Source: JAFGCN01 sp964547015 (GTDB lineage: Archaea; Aenigmatarchaeota; Aenigmatarchaeia; QMZS01). From it: DNA of 64,000 nt. The notes below the pieces were generated by a model. It had not been told where the DNA came from. It searched no databases and saw only the letters and a list, made by a program, of their open reading frames with translations. Every line of letters begins with the position of its first letter. Position 1 is the stretch's first letter. Shown here piece by piece: positions 32,752 through 42,036 of this stretch. The translations under genes and the position numbers were made by a program. The stretch covers positions 1 to 64,000 of the forward strand of contig CAZJKT010000003.1 in the NCBI GenBank assembly GCA_964547015.1. The letters are read 5' to 3'.

Positions 32752-34017
32752 TTAATTGCCAAGCCGGCATTTAATCTCACAAACCGGAGGAATTTCCCTT
32801 TTGTGCCTATTCAGCGAGATTCTCTCAAAAATATAGTTCACTTTTTTTTTGGGCAGGAGCGTAAGCTCTGTAATTTCCCCTGAAGGAAAGCCCTGTTCTC
32901 GAAGCTTAAGAATAGTGTCAATTTGGCTATAATTTAGGCCAAGCTCGCCTTCATCAGTCTGGCCTTCCCATAGCCCTGCGCTCGGCTCACTTTTAATTAT
33001 CTCTTCAGGCAAATTCAGCCTTTTTGCCATCTCAATAATTTCGGTTTTGTAGATACCCGCCAAAGGCTCCACATCCGCGCCGCCATCCCCGTATTTTGTA
33101 AAATAGCCAATCTCAAATTCGCTCTTATTTGTTGTCCCCAATACCAATAGGCCTTCCTTATTTGCGTAATAATAGAGCGCCGCCATCCGAAGCCTTGACT
33201 GCAGATTTCCCTTTGAGCGCTTATCTGCATCAGGCAGAGATTCCAGAAAGGAACTATAGGCAGGACCGAGCGAAATTTTCTGCGCTTCGTGCCTATCTCT
33301 TATTTGCTTGAGGTTTGGGCTTTCATCAGACTCTACAGGCAAGCTTAAAAATACGGCCCTCCTGCCAAGCGCCTTTTTTGCAAGCTCTGCCGCAACCGAA
33401 GAATCAATCCCTCCGCTTAGGCCCAATACCGCCCCCTTTGATTGGGTTTTGGATACCGACTGCCGGATAAATTCAATTACCCTCTCCTCAGGCAATTTTC
33501 CGGATTCCTTTATTATCTCAAGACCCCGGTTTGCCTTAAGCCATGACTCCACCTTTTTAGGCACAAGCTTTTCCCACCTAAGGCCCTCTCTTATCCTCCC
33601 CCTGACTAGCGTGGAGGATACCTCTCCGTAAAGCTCATTTTCAATTGTTTGCGCCCCTATGGCATCCAGGCATTTTTTGGTCCAGGGGTTTCTTGTGTAG
33701 ACGCAGATTTTCTTCTTTCCAAACAGCTCTTTAACTTTTTGCGCCCACTTAATGTCGTCATAGAAATCAGGGACACCCTGTATTGCATAGCCCCATATCC
33801 CTTCAAAAGCCAAGGCTGACTCAATCATCTCCTTTCTCTGGGCAAAAGTGAAGGGATTTTTATCTGAGCAGAATTCCTGCATAGACCCTATAATTATTGT
33901 AAAGCTTCCTTTCTTAGAGATATCTTTTATAACATCCAGATGCCCTTTATGAAAAGGCTGGAAACGCCCAATAAAGACCGGATGCGCCCCTTCTTCTCTT
34001 TGTACTGCTTTGCCCAT
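32752..34017 (-). CDS. Fused NMN adenylyltransferase (NadM) - NAD synthetase (NadE)
   Basis: 421 aa carrying two steps of NAD synthesis. N-terminal domain (about residues 1-165): IGRFQPFHKGHLDVI and SSTLVRGRIREG, the nucleotidyltransferase motifs of NadM. C-terminal domain (about 175-421): GLSGGIDSS (about residue 200), the ATP pyrophosphatase P-loop of NadE, and LGTTNKSEF. NadE makes NAD from deamido-NAD with ammonia; no glutaminase domain is fused, so free ammonia is the likely donor. In most archaea these are separate genes. Confidence 0.92.
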   Translation of the reverse strand: MGKAVQREEGAHPVFIGRFQPFHKGHLDVIKDISKKGSFTIIIGSMQEFCSDKNPFTFAQRKEMIESALAFEGIWGYAIQGVPDFYDDIKWAQKVKELFGKKKICVYTRNPWTKKCLDAIGAQTIENELYGEVSSTLVRGRIREGLRWEKLVPKKVESWLKANRGLEIIKESGKLPEERVIEFIRQSVSKTQSKGAVLGLSGGIDSSVAAELAKKALGRRAVFLSLPVESDESPNLKQIRDRHEAQKISLGPAYSSFLESLPDADKRSKGNLQSRLRMAALYYYANKEGLLVLGTTNKSEFEIGYFTKYGDGGADVEPLAGIYKTEIIEMAKRLNLPEEIIKSEPSAGLWEGQTDEGELGLNYSQIDTILKLREQGFPSGEITELTLLPKKKVNYIFERISLNRHKREIPPVCEIKCRLGN

Positions 34018-34071
34018 AAATATATTATAACTTAATTTGGTTTCACAGCCTGTTTTTTGGGCTGATTAGCG

Positions 34072-34103
34072 GATAATGCCTATAATGCCTATAATGCCTA
34101 TTA
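34072..34103 (+). repeat. Short tandem repeat (9-bp unit)
   Basis: Three and a half copies of [GT]ATAATGCC in a row in the AT-rich gap between nadM-nadE and the rhomboid gene. No function visible. Confidence 0.6.
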
Positions 34104-34234
34104 TAGAGACCCTATACACCTTTAAGCCGTCTAACCCTTAAATAGTGGATATATGAACATATTCTGCAAAAACCCTCCCGGAATTTTAATCACACCTAGT
34201 TTAAGCGGGATAAGTATCCTCGAAGTAAATAATT

Positions 34235-34894
34235 ATGGCAAGGATATGCGCCACGACCGTTATTGTAGCTCTATGCGTAATAATAAGCATAATCGGATGG
34301 GTGGGGGATACTGAGGATATATTCTCCGGATTTGGCTATTCAACAGAGAATATGTTTTCAGGCAAGATTTATGTCCTTATTACCTCAGTTTTTCTTCATG
34401 CAAATGCCGCCCATCTTTTCTCAAATATATTTGTGCTCCTGATTTTTGGGCTTGTGCTTGAGCAGGAGATTAGGTGCAAAAAGTTTCTGATGCTTTTTTT
34501 CGGCGGGGCTTTTCTGGGCGCTTTGTTGTCCTCCCTTTTTTATTCATATTCCCAAATCGCAATCGGGGCATCAGGCGGAGTATTTGCAATAGTTGCCGCA
34601 ACCATGCTCATTAAGCCTGTGCCGATGGATTATTATGTTCCGATACCTTTAGGGGTCATTGCAATCGGCTATATATTCTATGCAATAGCGGGCCTGATAT
34701 TTAATTATCCGCCCCATGTCGCCCATATTGCGCATTTAGGCGGGGCTCTTGCAGGGCTTATTTTCGGATGCCGAAAGCAAGGGCTCAAAAGCACACTAAG
34801 GATTATAATGGCGGTAACTATTCTTCTTTTGTTTGTGCCGGTTATTTGGAATTTTTGGGCGCTTATAATGGACTTGCTTTTGGGCATTTTCTAA
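34235..34894 (+). CDS. Rhomboid-family intramembrane serine protease
   Basis: 219 aa with six or seven membrane helices. The catalytic serine is in GASGGVFA (about Ser112) and the histidine in AHIAHLGGALAG (about His166); HANAAHLFSN on helix 2 is the family's oxyanion part. It cleaves membrane-spanning segments of other proteins. No soluble regulatory domain. Confidence 0.9.
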   Translation: MARICATTVIVALCVIISIIGWVGDTEDIFSGFGYSTENMFSGKIYVLITSVFLHANAAHLFSNIFVLLIFGLVLEQEIRCKKFLMLFFGGAFLGALLSSLFYSYSQIAIGASGGVFAIVAATMLIKPVPMDYYVPIPLGVIAIGYIFYAIAGLIFNYPPHVAHIAHLGGALAGLIFGCRKQGLKSTLRIIMAVTILLLFVPVIWNFWALIMDLLLGIF

Positions 34895-34985
34895 GAAGGC
34901 TGATGCCGGATTGCGGGTCCTTTTTAGCTAAATGACTCGCTTATTGAGGCCGCTAAGGGCAATTCTGTTAAAAGTTTGGTATTTA

Positions 34986-35756
34986 TTAGCCGGTCTGCAT
35001 TTCCCGAAGATTTCTGCTTAACTCAGAAATATTCTCAAAAATATGGCTCGGTCCGCAGCTCTCTAAATGGCTTTTTAGGCCCATTCCTGAAAGAAGGGCG
35101 GCGGATATGCATCCCGCATTTCTGGCGGCAATAATATCCACTTGCGCATCTCCCGCATATATTGCTTCTTCTGCAGAAACGCCGATTTCAGATATAATTC
35201 TCTTCAGCCCTTCAGGCGAGGGCTTTGGCATTGAAACCTCAGACCCGGACAGAATTATTGAAAAATTTTCCAGCCCTATTTCTTTTAGGTCGCGCATTAT
35301 GGCGGGGCCCGAAGCATTTGAAAATATTGCAAGCTCATGTCCGCTATCTTTCAGGCATTTAATGGAGTTGCGCGCATTGGGAAGCAGTTTGGACATATAG
35401 CGCGCCAGGCTTGAATTGCAAAATTCCCTGCTTGTTTCAGTGATTCTTGCAACCCGTCTTCTGTCCGCATCGTTTAGGGAGTTTTCAGTTAATGAGTCCA
35501 GATATCCTTCAGAATCCGCCAGGCTGAGCGCCTCTGACAGATCTTTTCCCTGAATGCTTAGCGCATATATTGCCGCAACAGCATTTTCGCGCAGGTTATA
35601 TTTTCCAATTCCCCTCAGCCGCCAAAGGTCATTTTTTAAGTATGGCTGGAAAAGCCCTACTTTCATAAATCCTCTTGCAAGGCCTTCATTGAATGCCGCA
35701 GAAGAATCCCTCAAAACACCGTCAACACCTAATATCACTAATTTAGGCTTTGCCAT
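34986..35756 (-). CDS. HAD-superfamily protein without the nucleophile aspartate
   Basis: 256 aa from MAKPKLVIL at 35756. HAD motif I normally reads DxDG; here it is GVDGVL (Gly for the first Asp). Motif II (IFSNAS), motif III (MPKPSPEG) and motif IV (YAGDAQVD) are kept, with a helical cap in between, the layout of phosphoglycolate phosphatase-like proteins. Without the nucleophile it should not act as a phosphatase by the standard route; it could be a binding protein or use other chemistry. Confidence 0.8.
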   Translation of the reverse strand: MAKPKLVILGVDGVLRDSSAAFNEGLARGFMKVGLFQPYLKNDLWRLRGIGKYNLRENAVAAIYALSIQGKDLSEALSLADSEGYLDSLTENSLNDADRRRVARITETSREFCNSSLARYMSKLLPNARNSIKCLKDSGHELAIFSNASGPAIMRDLKEIGLENFSIILSGSEVSMPKPSPEGLKRIISEIGVSAEEAIYAGDAQVDIIAARNAGCISAALLSGMGLKSHLESCGPSHIFENISELSRNLREMQTG

Positions 35757-35823
35757 AATTATCATTCTTTTAATATATTGGGCAATATCCGGAAATTGAT
35801 TTTGATTTGCCGCTTGCCCGAAA

Positions 35824-36132
35824 CTACTCTTCCTTTCGTTTCATAACTATAGCCTTCACGGGGCATTCGGCGGCGCATATTCCGCAGCCCTTGCAGTAGC
35901 TAAGGTCTGTTTCTTTTCTTTTGCCTTCCTTATCCGCAGGTATGGAGTTTTCAGGGCAGTATAGAGCGCAAAGCCCGCACTGGACACATTTTTTTTTGTC
36001 CCAAACAGGAACGGCCGAGCCCCAGCTTCCGGTCTTTTTCTCTTTTGACATGCAAGAAGAAATTACAGCGCCCTTTGGGATTTCCTTCCATCCAAGCTTC
36101 TGCCCTAACTGCTCTTTTTTTGGAAAAGCCAT
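35824..36132 (-). CDS. porD: PorD-like ferredoxin subunit (two 4Fe-4S clusters)
   Basis: 102 aa. Two cluster motifs: CVQCGLCALYCPE and CKGCGICAAECPV. The N-terminal TGSWGSAVPVWDKKKC is the mark of the delta subunit of pyruvate:ferredoxin oxidoreductase. The alpha, beta and gamma subunits are not in the window, so partnership must be assumed. It would pass electrons from pyruvate oxidation to free ferredoxin. Confidence 0.85.
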   Translation of the reverse strand: MAFPKKEQLGQKLGWKEIPKGAVISSCMSKEKKTGSWGSAVPVWDKKKCVQCGLCALYCPENSIPADKEGKRKETDLSYCKGCGICAAECPVKAIVMKRKEE

Positions 36133-36222
36133 AATAATAGCAATTATGAATAAGTTAATTTTAAACTGCTGATTGGCGAATATTATTCCTGCGGCCTATT
36201 TAATTTTGCCCAAATAGGTCTT

Positions 36223-37185
36223 ATGAAGCTGCCTTTGCGCCGTATAGGAATTATAGGAATTATTATTTTTATAATTTTGCTCTCCCAAATAGACCGAAGC
36301 GCCCTTTTGAGCCTGTTTCTTGGGATGGATGGTTTTTATGCTTTCATATGGATTGCCCTAACCCTCCCTTCTGTTGCATTAAAATCCTGGAAATGGATGG
36401 CTCTTTTGGAAAAAGGGGAGCGGCCTTCATTTTTGCGCTCGGTTGAGGCATGGGTTTGCGGTTTTGGGGCGGGGATTGTTACTCCTGCAAAGGTAGGGGA
36501 CTTTTTCAGGGCGGCTTTCCTTAAGGCTCCAAAAAGAAAGGCTTTTGTCTCGGTTCTTGTGGACCGCCTTATTGATATTCTTGCTCTTCTTGCTTTGGGA
36601 GGGCTTTCAGCAGTTTTGCTATTCTCAAGGCAAGACCCGCTTTTTTCTCTTTCATACATATTCTTTTTCCTTTTGGCTGCCCTTTTCTTAGGCGGCGTTG
36701 CGGCAGGAAATAAGGGTTTTATGTGCAGGTATTTTGGCGGTTTCTACCTCAAGTTCATGCCCCAAAAAATAAAGCTTCACGCAGGCCCGGACTTGCCTTC
36801 CTTTTACAAGTCACTCGGCCACATTGGCAAAAAAAAGGCGGCGTTAAATATGGGGCTTACTTTTGCGGCATGGCTGATTTGTTTTGGCCAATACTGGATG
36901 CTCAGTAAAGCCCTTGGAATAGGCCTTTCCTACACCCAAATACTGATTGCTGCGCCGGTAATCATTCTCGCTCAGTTAATACCTGTCTCTGTATTGGGCC
37001 TTGGCACAAGAGAAGGCGCTTCAGTTCTTTTGCTTGCTTTTTTTGGGGTTTCCGCAGAAAAAGCCATTGCATTTTCCCTTGGAATCCTAATTCAAGACCT
37101 CCTTCTTGGTGGGGTGGGGCTGCTTTTGCTTTTGAGAAAAGGGATTAGGCCTAAAAAATCCCTTCAGAATGACCCGCCGCTTTAA
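36223..37185 (+). CDS. Lysylphosphatidylglycerol synthase-like (UPF0104) membrane protein
   Basis: 320 aa with about eight membrane helices. GAGIVTPAKVGDFFRAAFL and RLIDILALLALGG in the first half, and PVSVLGLGTREGA in the second, are the marks of the UPF0104/AglD-type membrane family. In archaea such proteins often stand next to glycosyltransferases and may move lipid-linked sugars. Here it stands close to a DPM1-like enzyme and a GT-C enzyme on the opposite strand. Confidence 0.8.
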   Translation: MKLPLRRIGIIGIIIFIILLSQIDRSALLSLFLGMDGFYAFIWIALTLPSVALKSWKWMALLEKGERPSFLRSVEAWVCGFGAGIVTPAKVGDFFRAAFLKAPKRKAFVSVLVDRLIDILALLALGGLSAVLLFSRQDPLFSLSYIFFFLLAALFLGGVAAGNKGFMCRYFGGFYLKFMPQKIKLHAGPDLPSFYKSLGHIGKKKAALNMGLTFAAWLICFGQYWMLSKALGIGLSYTQILIAAPVIILAQLIPVSVLGLGTREGASVLLLAFFGVSAEKAIAFSLGILIQDLLLGGVGLLLLLRKGIRPKKSLQNDPPL

Positions 37186-37270
37186 TGATAATTAAGCGCA
37201 TCCTGCCGAAGACCGCCGCCTTTTGTCGGGCTGGCAGAGAGCCAAAAGGCAAGCATTATAGCCAAATGCA

Positions 37271-37951
37271 TTATCGGCGACTAAATCTCCTCTTTATAAG
37301 AAAATAGATTATCCTAAACCCATCGCTTGACTTAAGTTTTTCTTTTCCAATCCTTTTTGGGTGCTCTATATCGATTTGCGTGTGGGCTAGCCCAAGGCGA
37401 GAAATTTCAGAGAATATGTCTGCTTCAAGCTCAAAACCCTTTGCGGTAAGCTCCATTTTTTTTAAGGCTTCCCCTCTAAATCCCCACATTCCCGTGCATA
37501 TATCAGAATATTTTCCATAGAGGGCAAAACCGGTAAGGGAAATGATTTTATTTCCAAAGAAGTGGAGTATATTTCTTGGCTTTCTGACAACACCTTCCCT
37601 TTTCCCTGATACAACCTCATACTCCTCAAGCTTGGCCGCAAGTTCAGGCGCATACTTTGGGGGATAGCTCGCATCCGCATCAAGCATTATATAGGCCTTT
37701 TTTGGCGAAATCTTTTCGCTTTTTAAAAAAAGCCGGACGTCCGCGCCTTTTCCTTCACCATTGCCTTCAAAAACCCGAACCCCCTTAAGTTTTGCAATTT
37801 TGGCGGTCTTATCTTTGCTTTTTCCGTCAATGACCACAATCTCCCCCGCATATTTTTTTAGCTCATCTATTACCTGCCCTATTGCCTCTTCTTCGTCTTT
37901 TGCCGGAAGAAGCGCAACTATATCTTTCTTTTTGAAAATGGGCTTATCCAT
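37271..37951 (-). CDS. Family 2 glycosyltransferase (dolichyl-phosphate sugar synthase-like)
   Basis: 226 aa. ALLPAKDEEEAIGQVI at the start and LDADASYPP (metal-binding DxD) in the middle mark a GT-A enzyme of family 2. CTGMWGFRGEAL and the following helix match the polyprenyl-phosphate mannose or glucose synthase group. No membrane helix beyond a basic tail. It would load sugars on dolichol phosphate for the GT-C enzyme encoded just downstream. Confidence 0.88.
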   Translation of the reverse strand: MDKPIFKKKDIVALLPAKDEEEAIGQVIDELKKYAGEIVVIDGKSKDKTAKIAKLKGVRVFEGNGEGKGADVRLFLKSEKISPKKAYIMLDADASYPPKYAPELAAKLEEYEVVSGKREGVVRKPRNILHFFGNKIISLTGFALYGKYSDICTGMWGFRGEALKKMELTAKGFELEADIFSEISRLGLAHTQIDIEHPKRIGKEKLKSSDGFRIIYFLIKRRFSRR

Positions 37952-37981
37952 AAAATACTTTTAAACGCCTAAATAACAGGC

Positions 37982-39412
37982 TCAAAGGAAAGGGAAAAAC
38001 TTGCAGAGAACTCCAAGCTCAAGCGACCTGCAAGGGTTTGTTTCCATCTCTTCGCGGTGCAGTTTGAAGATGGTCTGGTTTAGCCGATACAGGTAAGTGG
38101 TGTCTCCCCTAAAATCTTTTCTGCATATGTCCTCGTATCCCGAGATAATATATCCTTGGCCTTTTGCAATAATCGGATATTTTTCAAGGAAGGTGAAGTT
38201 ATGCATGTATTCAGGCTCCCCTGAGCTAAAGCTTACTATGCGGTAGCCTTCTGAAAGGTAATCCTCGAATTCCCCAATCCTTGGGGGAGGCTCTGATTTG
38301 TAGCCCGCGTAATTTAAGTGAACCCACCCGTTTGAAGCAAGCGCGCAGCCCTTATCTATTCCCAAATCGTAATTTCGTTCCCGGGGCATTGTCTCAATGC
38401 AGTAAATTGAGGTGAGGGCGACAAGAAGGATTGAGGCGGCAGGGACAATTTTTTTGCATTGGTATTTTGAAATTAATTTTGACTCCCTCAGCCAAACAGC
38501 CGAGAAATAAGCCAAAGGCAGGATTATGTTGAAAATATACCTTGAGGTCTTGTAAGGTGTCGTGGCATAAGCAAATATTGTTATTATAAATACCAGGGCC
38601 ATTGCATAGTCCAGCTTCCCCCATTTTGATTTCCTAAGCCCTAAAATAGCAGGAATTATCAGTATATTTCCCGCAGCCAAAATATCCGAAAATGCAAAGG
38701 GGCCGACCATATACCCTCTATATTTGACATTTAGCGCCTGTGAGTCGGCAATGCTTGTAAGCATATGGCCTGTTTGGGAGTAATTAAAAAAAAGCCAGGG
38801 AAAGATAACGAGCGCCGCAAAAAAAGAGAATACGGCAATCTTTTTTATGTCTTTTGAGAGCAAGGCAATAATTCCGTAAGGAAGGCAGGTATATCTTGAA
38901 AGGCAGGAAAGCCCGTAAAAAATCCCTCCCCTTGCCGCCCCGCGCTTTTCTTTTGAAAAAATCTCTACAGTAAAAAGAGTGAGTAAAGACAGAGTTAAAA
39001 TCTCGGTACCCACATCCATTCCAACCATTATCGCAAAGGGGTTGAGCATAAGCGCATAAAATATTGAAGGGTTTATCCGGGCGGCCCTTGAGAACCTAAT
39101 GCTTGCATAAAGATAGAGTGTGGATATGAACAGAATCGCAATATATTCCGCCGCTCTGAAGGGGATTCCAAAAACGGTTGGAATCCCTATAATTATGCTT
39201 ATCAGAGGCGCCCGGTACCATTCAAAATATTCTCCGTCAGAGAACAGGTACCCCGAGTTGAGGCTGTAGGACTTAAAGTCCCAGTCTGTAGCAATGCTAT
39301 GCTGGGAGATAAAAAACACGGTGGAGAGAATATAAAGAACGGCAATTGCGGGATTTTCCCTGAAGAATTCCAAAATTCTCTTCCCTAAATAACCTTTGGG
39401 ATTATTTGCCAT
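37982..39412 (-). CDS. GT-C type membrane glycosyltransferase
   Basis: About 476 aa from MANNPKGYLGKRIL. Around ten membrane helices, with the first outer loop carrying DWDFKSY (the acidic motif of GT-C enzymes) and a soluble C-terminal part of about 130 residues facing outside, which includes cysteines (DICRKDF, NPCRSLEL). It likely moves a sugar from a lipid-phosphate donor to protein or lipid on the outer face. It lies 31 nt upstream of the GT-A enzyme on the same strand. Confidence 0.78.
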   Translation of the reverse strand: MANNPKGYLGKRILEFFRENPAIAVLYILSTVFFISQHSIATDWDFKSYSLNSGYLFSDGEYFEWYRAPLISIIIGIPTVFGIPFRAAEYIAILFISTLYLYASIRFSRAARINPSIFYALMLNPFAIMVGMDVGTEILTLSLLTLFTVEIFSKEKRGAARGGIFYGLSCLSRYTCLPYGIIALLSKDIKKIAVFSFFAALVIFPWLFFNYSQTGHMLTSIADSQALNVKYRGYMVGPFAFSDILAAGNILIIPAILGLRKSKWGKLDYAMALVFIITIFAYATTPYKTSRYIFNIILPLAYFSAVWLRESKLISKYQCKKIVPAASILLVALTSIYCIETMPRERNYDLGIDKGCALASNGWVHLNYAGYKSEPPPRIGEFEDYLSEGYRIVSFSSGEPEYMHNFTFLEKYPIIAKGQGYIISGYEDICRKDFRGDTTYLYRLNQTIFKLHREEMETNPCRSLELGVLCKFFPFL

Positions 39413-39500
39413 AATCAAATCAGGCCCTATCTTTTTAAGACGCCTTTGCAATATCCGGCAATTAGCCCTCTTCTAAAAATTTCTTTTAAATACACTAAAG

Positions 39501-40616
39501 CTAAGCAATAATCCCATAGGTAAAGCCGGCAAGTGCCGAATAGAATATTACTAAGGCTATATAAATTGCAGTTTTCTTTGAGCCGATAATTCCCCTTATT
39601 ACAAGCATATTAGGCAAGCTCAATGAAGGTCCCGCTAAAAGCAGGGCAAGCGCGGGGCCTGAAGACATACCTTTTGCAATAAGAGCCTCAAGTATTGGGA
39701 TTTCTGTCAGTGTTGAAAAATACATGAAGCCCCCGAACAAAGCGGCGGCAATATTTCCGGAAATAGTATTCTCTCCGACAAATCCCTGAATTGCAGAATC
39801 CGGAATAAGAGGCATCACAAAACCGGCTACAAAAACACCTATAAAGAGAAGGGGCAGTATCTGCTTTGAGAGCGCCCATGTTTCTTCCAGCCACCCGTTT
39901 CTCAACTCCTTAGAGAACCTAAAGGCGGCTATACTTATTACGCCAAGGGAAAGTATGCCTATCAAAAGATATTTAAGGTTGTGGGCTATTGAAATTCCGT
40001 TTATTACAAGGATTCCAATCATAAGCGCAAAGAAGATAAGTATCAGCTTTCCCGAAACACTGCCTGTGTCAGGGCTGTGGTTAATGAATGTCCCGTTATG
40101 GAGGTCTTCCCTAAATATAATGCTCATTGTCATGCCTATAATAACCGACAAAATTATTGCAGAAATTATCCTTGCAAGCCCTATTTCAAATCCGAGAACG
40201 CTCATTGTAAGGAATATTGCGGCAATGTTTATTGCGGGCCCGGCAAAAAGAAATGTTGTTGCAGGCCCAAGCCCGGCCCCTCTTTTCCTTATCCCCGCAA
40301 ACAAAGGAAGAATTGTGCATGAACATACAGCAAGAACCGTTCCTGAAACAGAAGCCACAGCATAAGATATGCTTCTTTTTGATTTTGGGCCGAGGTATTC
40401 AAGGACCTTATCCTTTTGGATTAGTGTTGCTATGGCCCCCGCAATAAAAAATGCGGGAACAAGGCAGGTAAGGATATGGAGCTTTGCGTAATCAATTAGC
40501 AGGTATACTCCGCCAAGCACAGATTCCTCAAGCCAAGAGCTTTCTAAAGGCGCTAGATAAAACATTAAAAATACCGCAATAAAACCCGCCAAAATTTTTA
40601 TCTCTTTTCTATCCAT
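39501..40616 (-). CDS. arsP: ArsP/DUF318-type permease (organoarsenical efflux)
   Basis: 371 aa with eight or more helices. CSCTILPLFAGIRKRGAG and later ALALLLAGPSLSLPNM mark the PF03773 permease family; ArsP members export trivalent methylarsenic, with the helix cysteines taking part. Last gene of the arsenic operon, 1 nt after arsG-like. Since the operon has ArsM, the export of methylated arsenic is the natural role; other PF03773 members have different cargo. Confidence 0.82.
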   Translation of the reverse strand: MDRKEIKILAGFIAVFLMFYLAPLESSWLEESVLGGVYLLIDYAKLHILTCLVPAFFIAGAIATLIQKDKVLEYLGPKSKRSISYAVASVSGTVLAVCSCTILPLFAGIRKRGAGLGPATTFLFAGPAINIAAIFLTMSVLGFEIGLARIISAIILSVIIGMTMSIIFREDLHNGTFINHSPDTGSVSGKLILIFFALMIGILVINGISIAHNLKYLLIGILSLGVISIAAFRFSKELRNGWLEETWALSKQILPLLFIGVFVAGFVMPLIPDSAIQGFVGENTISGNIAAALFGGFMYFSTLTEIPILEALIAKGMSSGPALALLLAGPSLSLPNMLVIRGIIGSKKTAIYIALVIFYSALAGFTYGIIA

Positions 40617-40617
40617 T

Positions 40618-41331
40618 TTAAATCACCAGCAAAGCAATATAATATATTCCAAGGGCTATAAAAACTCCGGATACAATCTTTCGCATCCATTCATCAAAGG
40701 CCTGTATCTTATTCATTGCGCTCCCCAGCCTGGATGCGCTATATGCAAGCATTAAGGAAAATATAATTACAGGTAAGCCTGTCGATACGGCAAATACCGC
40801 GGGTATAATTATTCCGTCTCCTGCGCTTAGCGCAAGGGGGATGAGCATCCCAAAAAAAAGCACGGCGCTAAACGGGCAGAACGCAAGGGCAAAAACTATT
40901 CCAAGCCCAAAAGCCCCGGCATAACCTTTTTCGGCCAGCTTTTCTTTGAGGGGGCCAAATCTTGAGCCGCAAGAAATTTGGGGAAGGCCTATTTTTCCAA
41001 GCATCACAAGCCCGGCAATTAAAAGGAAGGGCCCAAGCAAAAACTCTCCGTATTTCTGAAGGAAAATGGCGGCGCTTTGCATATTTATCCCGGCATAGAC
41101 TATCAGAGAAGCAAGAGCCACATAAGTGAGCGCCCGCCCCAGTGTATATGCAACCCCCGCCCTTACAGTGTGTTTATTATTGCCTATTTTTTTTGAAACA
41201 TAGCCTATTGCCGCAATATTTGTAGCCATTGGGCAGGGGCTTATTGCCATCATTATGCCTATAAAAAAGGCCGCTACAAGCGCAATTTCACTTGAGCCCA
41301 AAGATTCCAATATAGGCATTAAATTTATCAT
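40618..41331 (-). CDS. arsG: ArsG-like membrane transporter (CcdA/DsbD-type fold)
   Basis: 237 aa with six helices. ISPCPMATNIAAIGYVSKK and AFCPFSAVLFFGMLIPLAL carry the two prolines and cysteines of DsbD/CcdA-like membrane proteins; the sequence and the neighbourhood fit the ArsG group of the arsEFG system that exports aromatic aminoarsenicals after reduction. The start overlaps the end of arsF-like by 4 nt, so translation is likely coupled. Confidence 0.78.
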   Translation of the reverse strand: MINLMPILESLGSSEIALVAAFFIGIMMAISPCPMATNIAAIGYVSKKIGNNKHTVRAGVAYTLGRALTYVALASLIVYAGINMQSAAIFLQKYGEFLLGPFLLIAGLVMLGKIGLPQISCGSRFGPLKEKLAEKGYAGAFGLGIVFALAFCPFSAVLFFGMLIPLALSAGDGIIIPAVFAVSTGLPVIIFSLMLAYSASRLGSAMNKIQAFDEWMRKIVSGVFIALGIYYIALLVI

Positions 41332-41804
41332 GCTCCAACAAACTTTCTGTTTATAAGTTCTCCAAGATAGCTCTTATAATCTTCGGGATCCCCTATTTTA
41401 TACCAAACCTGAATATTTTCCTCTTTCTTAAAAGCGCCATCTCCATAGTAGGTTCCGATATATAATGAAGAGCCTCTTGCCCCGTATCTGCCAACTATTT
41501 CCCTGTTATCCTCCAAGTCTATGTTAATATGGCCAAATACAATCTTACCCGATTCCAGCTCTTTGGGAAAATAAGCCTTGACTGTTTCTTCTGCAAGTTC
41601 CCCCAGCCTTATGCAGGAATAGCATTGCCGGGAAGAATGGAAGTGATATACTTCAATTTTAGACACACCCTGAAAATCTGAGGGGGGGATTAATTCTTCC
41701 TGAGACCTTACAAATTGCCCCGTTTGGTCTGATTCACTGAGGCAGCCAGAAAATGCAATTATGGCAAAAAGGATAGTAAGGCAGAGAGCAAGGCGGTATT
41801 TCAT
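41328..41804 (-). CDS. arsF: ArsF-like lipoprotein with a CxxC site
   Basis: 158 aa. A lipoprotein-type signal (FAIIAFSGC, lipobox cysteine about residue 21) is followed by a thioredoxin-like domain with the redox pair RQCYSCIRL (about residues 60-65). Matches the ArsF group, which is found with ArsE and ArsG. Anchored outside, it would pass electrons from the membrane partner to its substrate. Sits between the arsE-like and arsG-like genes. Confidence 0.75.
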   Translation of the reverse strand: MKYRLALCLTILFAIIAFSGCLSESDQTGQFVRSQEELIPPSDFQGVSKIEVYHFHSSRQCYSCIRLGELAEETVKAYFPKELESGKIVFGHINIDLEDNREIVGRYGARGSSLYIGTYYGDGAFKKEENIQVWYKIGDPEDYKSYLGELINRKFVGA

Positions 41805-41805
41805 A

Positions 41806-42036
41806 TTACCGGAGCCACCCCAAAATTTCTTTGGCCTCAGGAATCCTGCCTGAAGCCTTTACTTCTCCATCTATAACGATTGCCGGCGTTGACATCACAC
41901 CAAAGCTGATTATTTCGTTGATATCCGTCACTTTTTCTATCTGAGCTTTTGCGCCCGCTTCTTCAACTGCTTTTTTTGCATTCTCCATAAGCTTTTCGCA
42001 TTTTTGGCAACCCGTTCCAAGTATCTCAATAATCAT
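41806..42036 (-). CDS. arsE: Small thioredoxin-like protein (ArsE / MTH895 type)
   Basis: 76 aa. [10 protein letters not shown] holds the CxxC active site; [10 protein letters not shown] has the cis-proline. This is the glutaredoxin-like MTH895/TM0996 group, whose members in arsenic operons are called ArsE. It probably feeds reducing power to ArsF and ArsG. Its frame overlaps the end of arsM by 4 nt. Confidence 0.8.
   Translation of the reverse strand: MIIEILGTGCQKCEKLMENAKKAVEEAGAKAQIEKVTDINEIISFGVMSTPAIVIDGEVKASGRIPEAKEILGWLR

Noticed and set aside
34072..34103. Short tandem repeats as a possible CRISPR
   Set aside because: Units are 9 bp with no spacers and no cas genes nearby.
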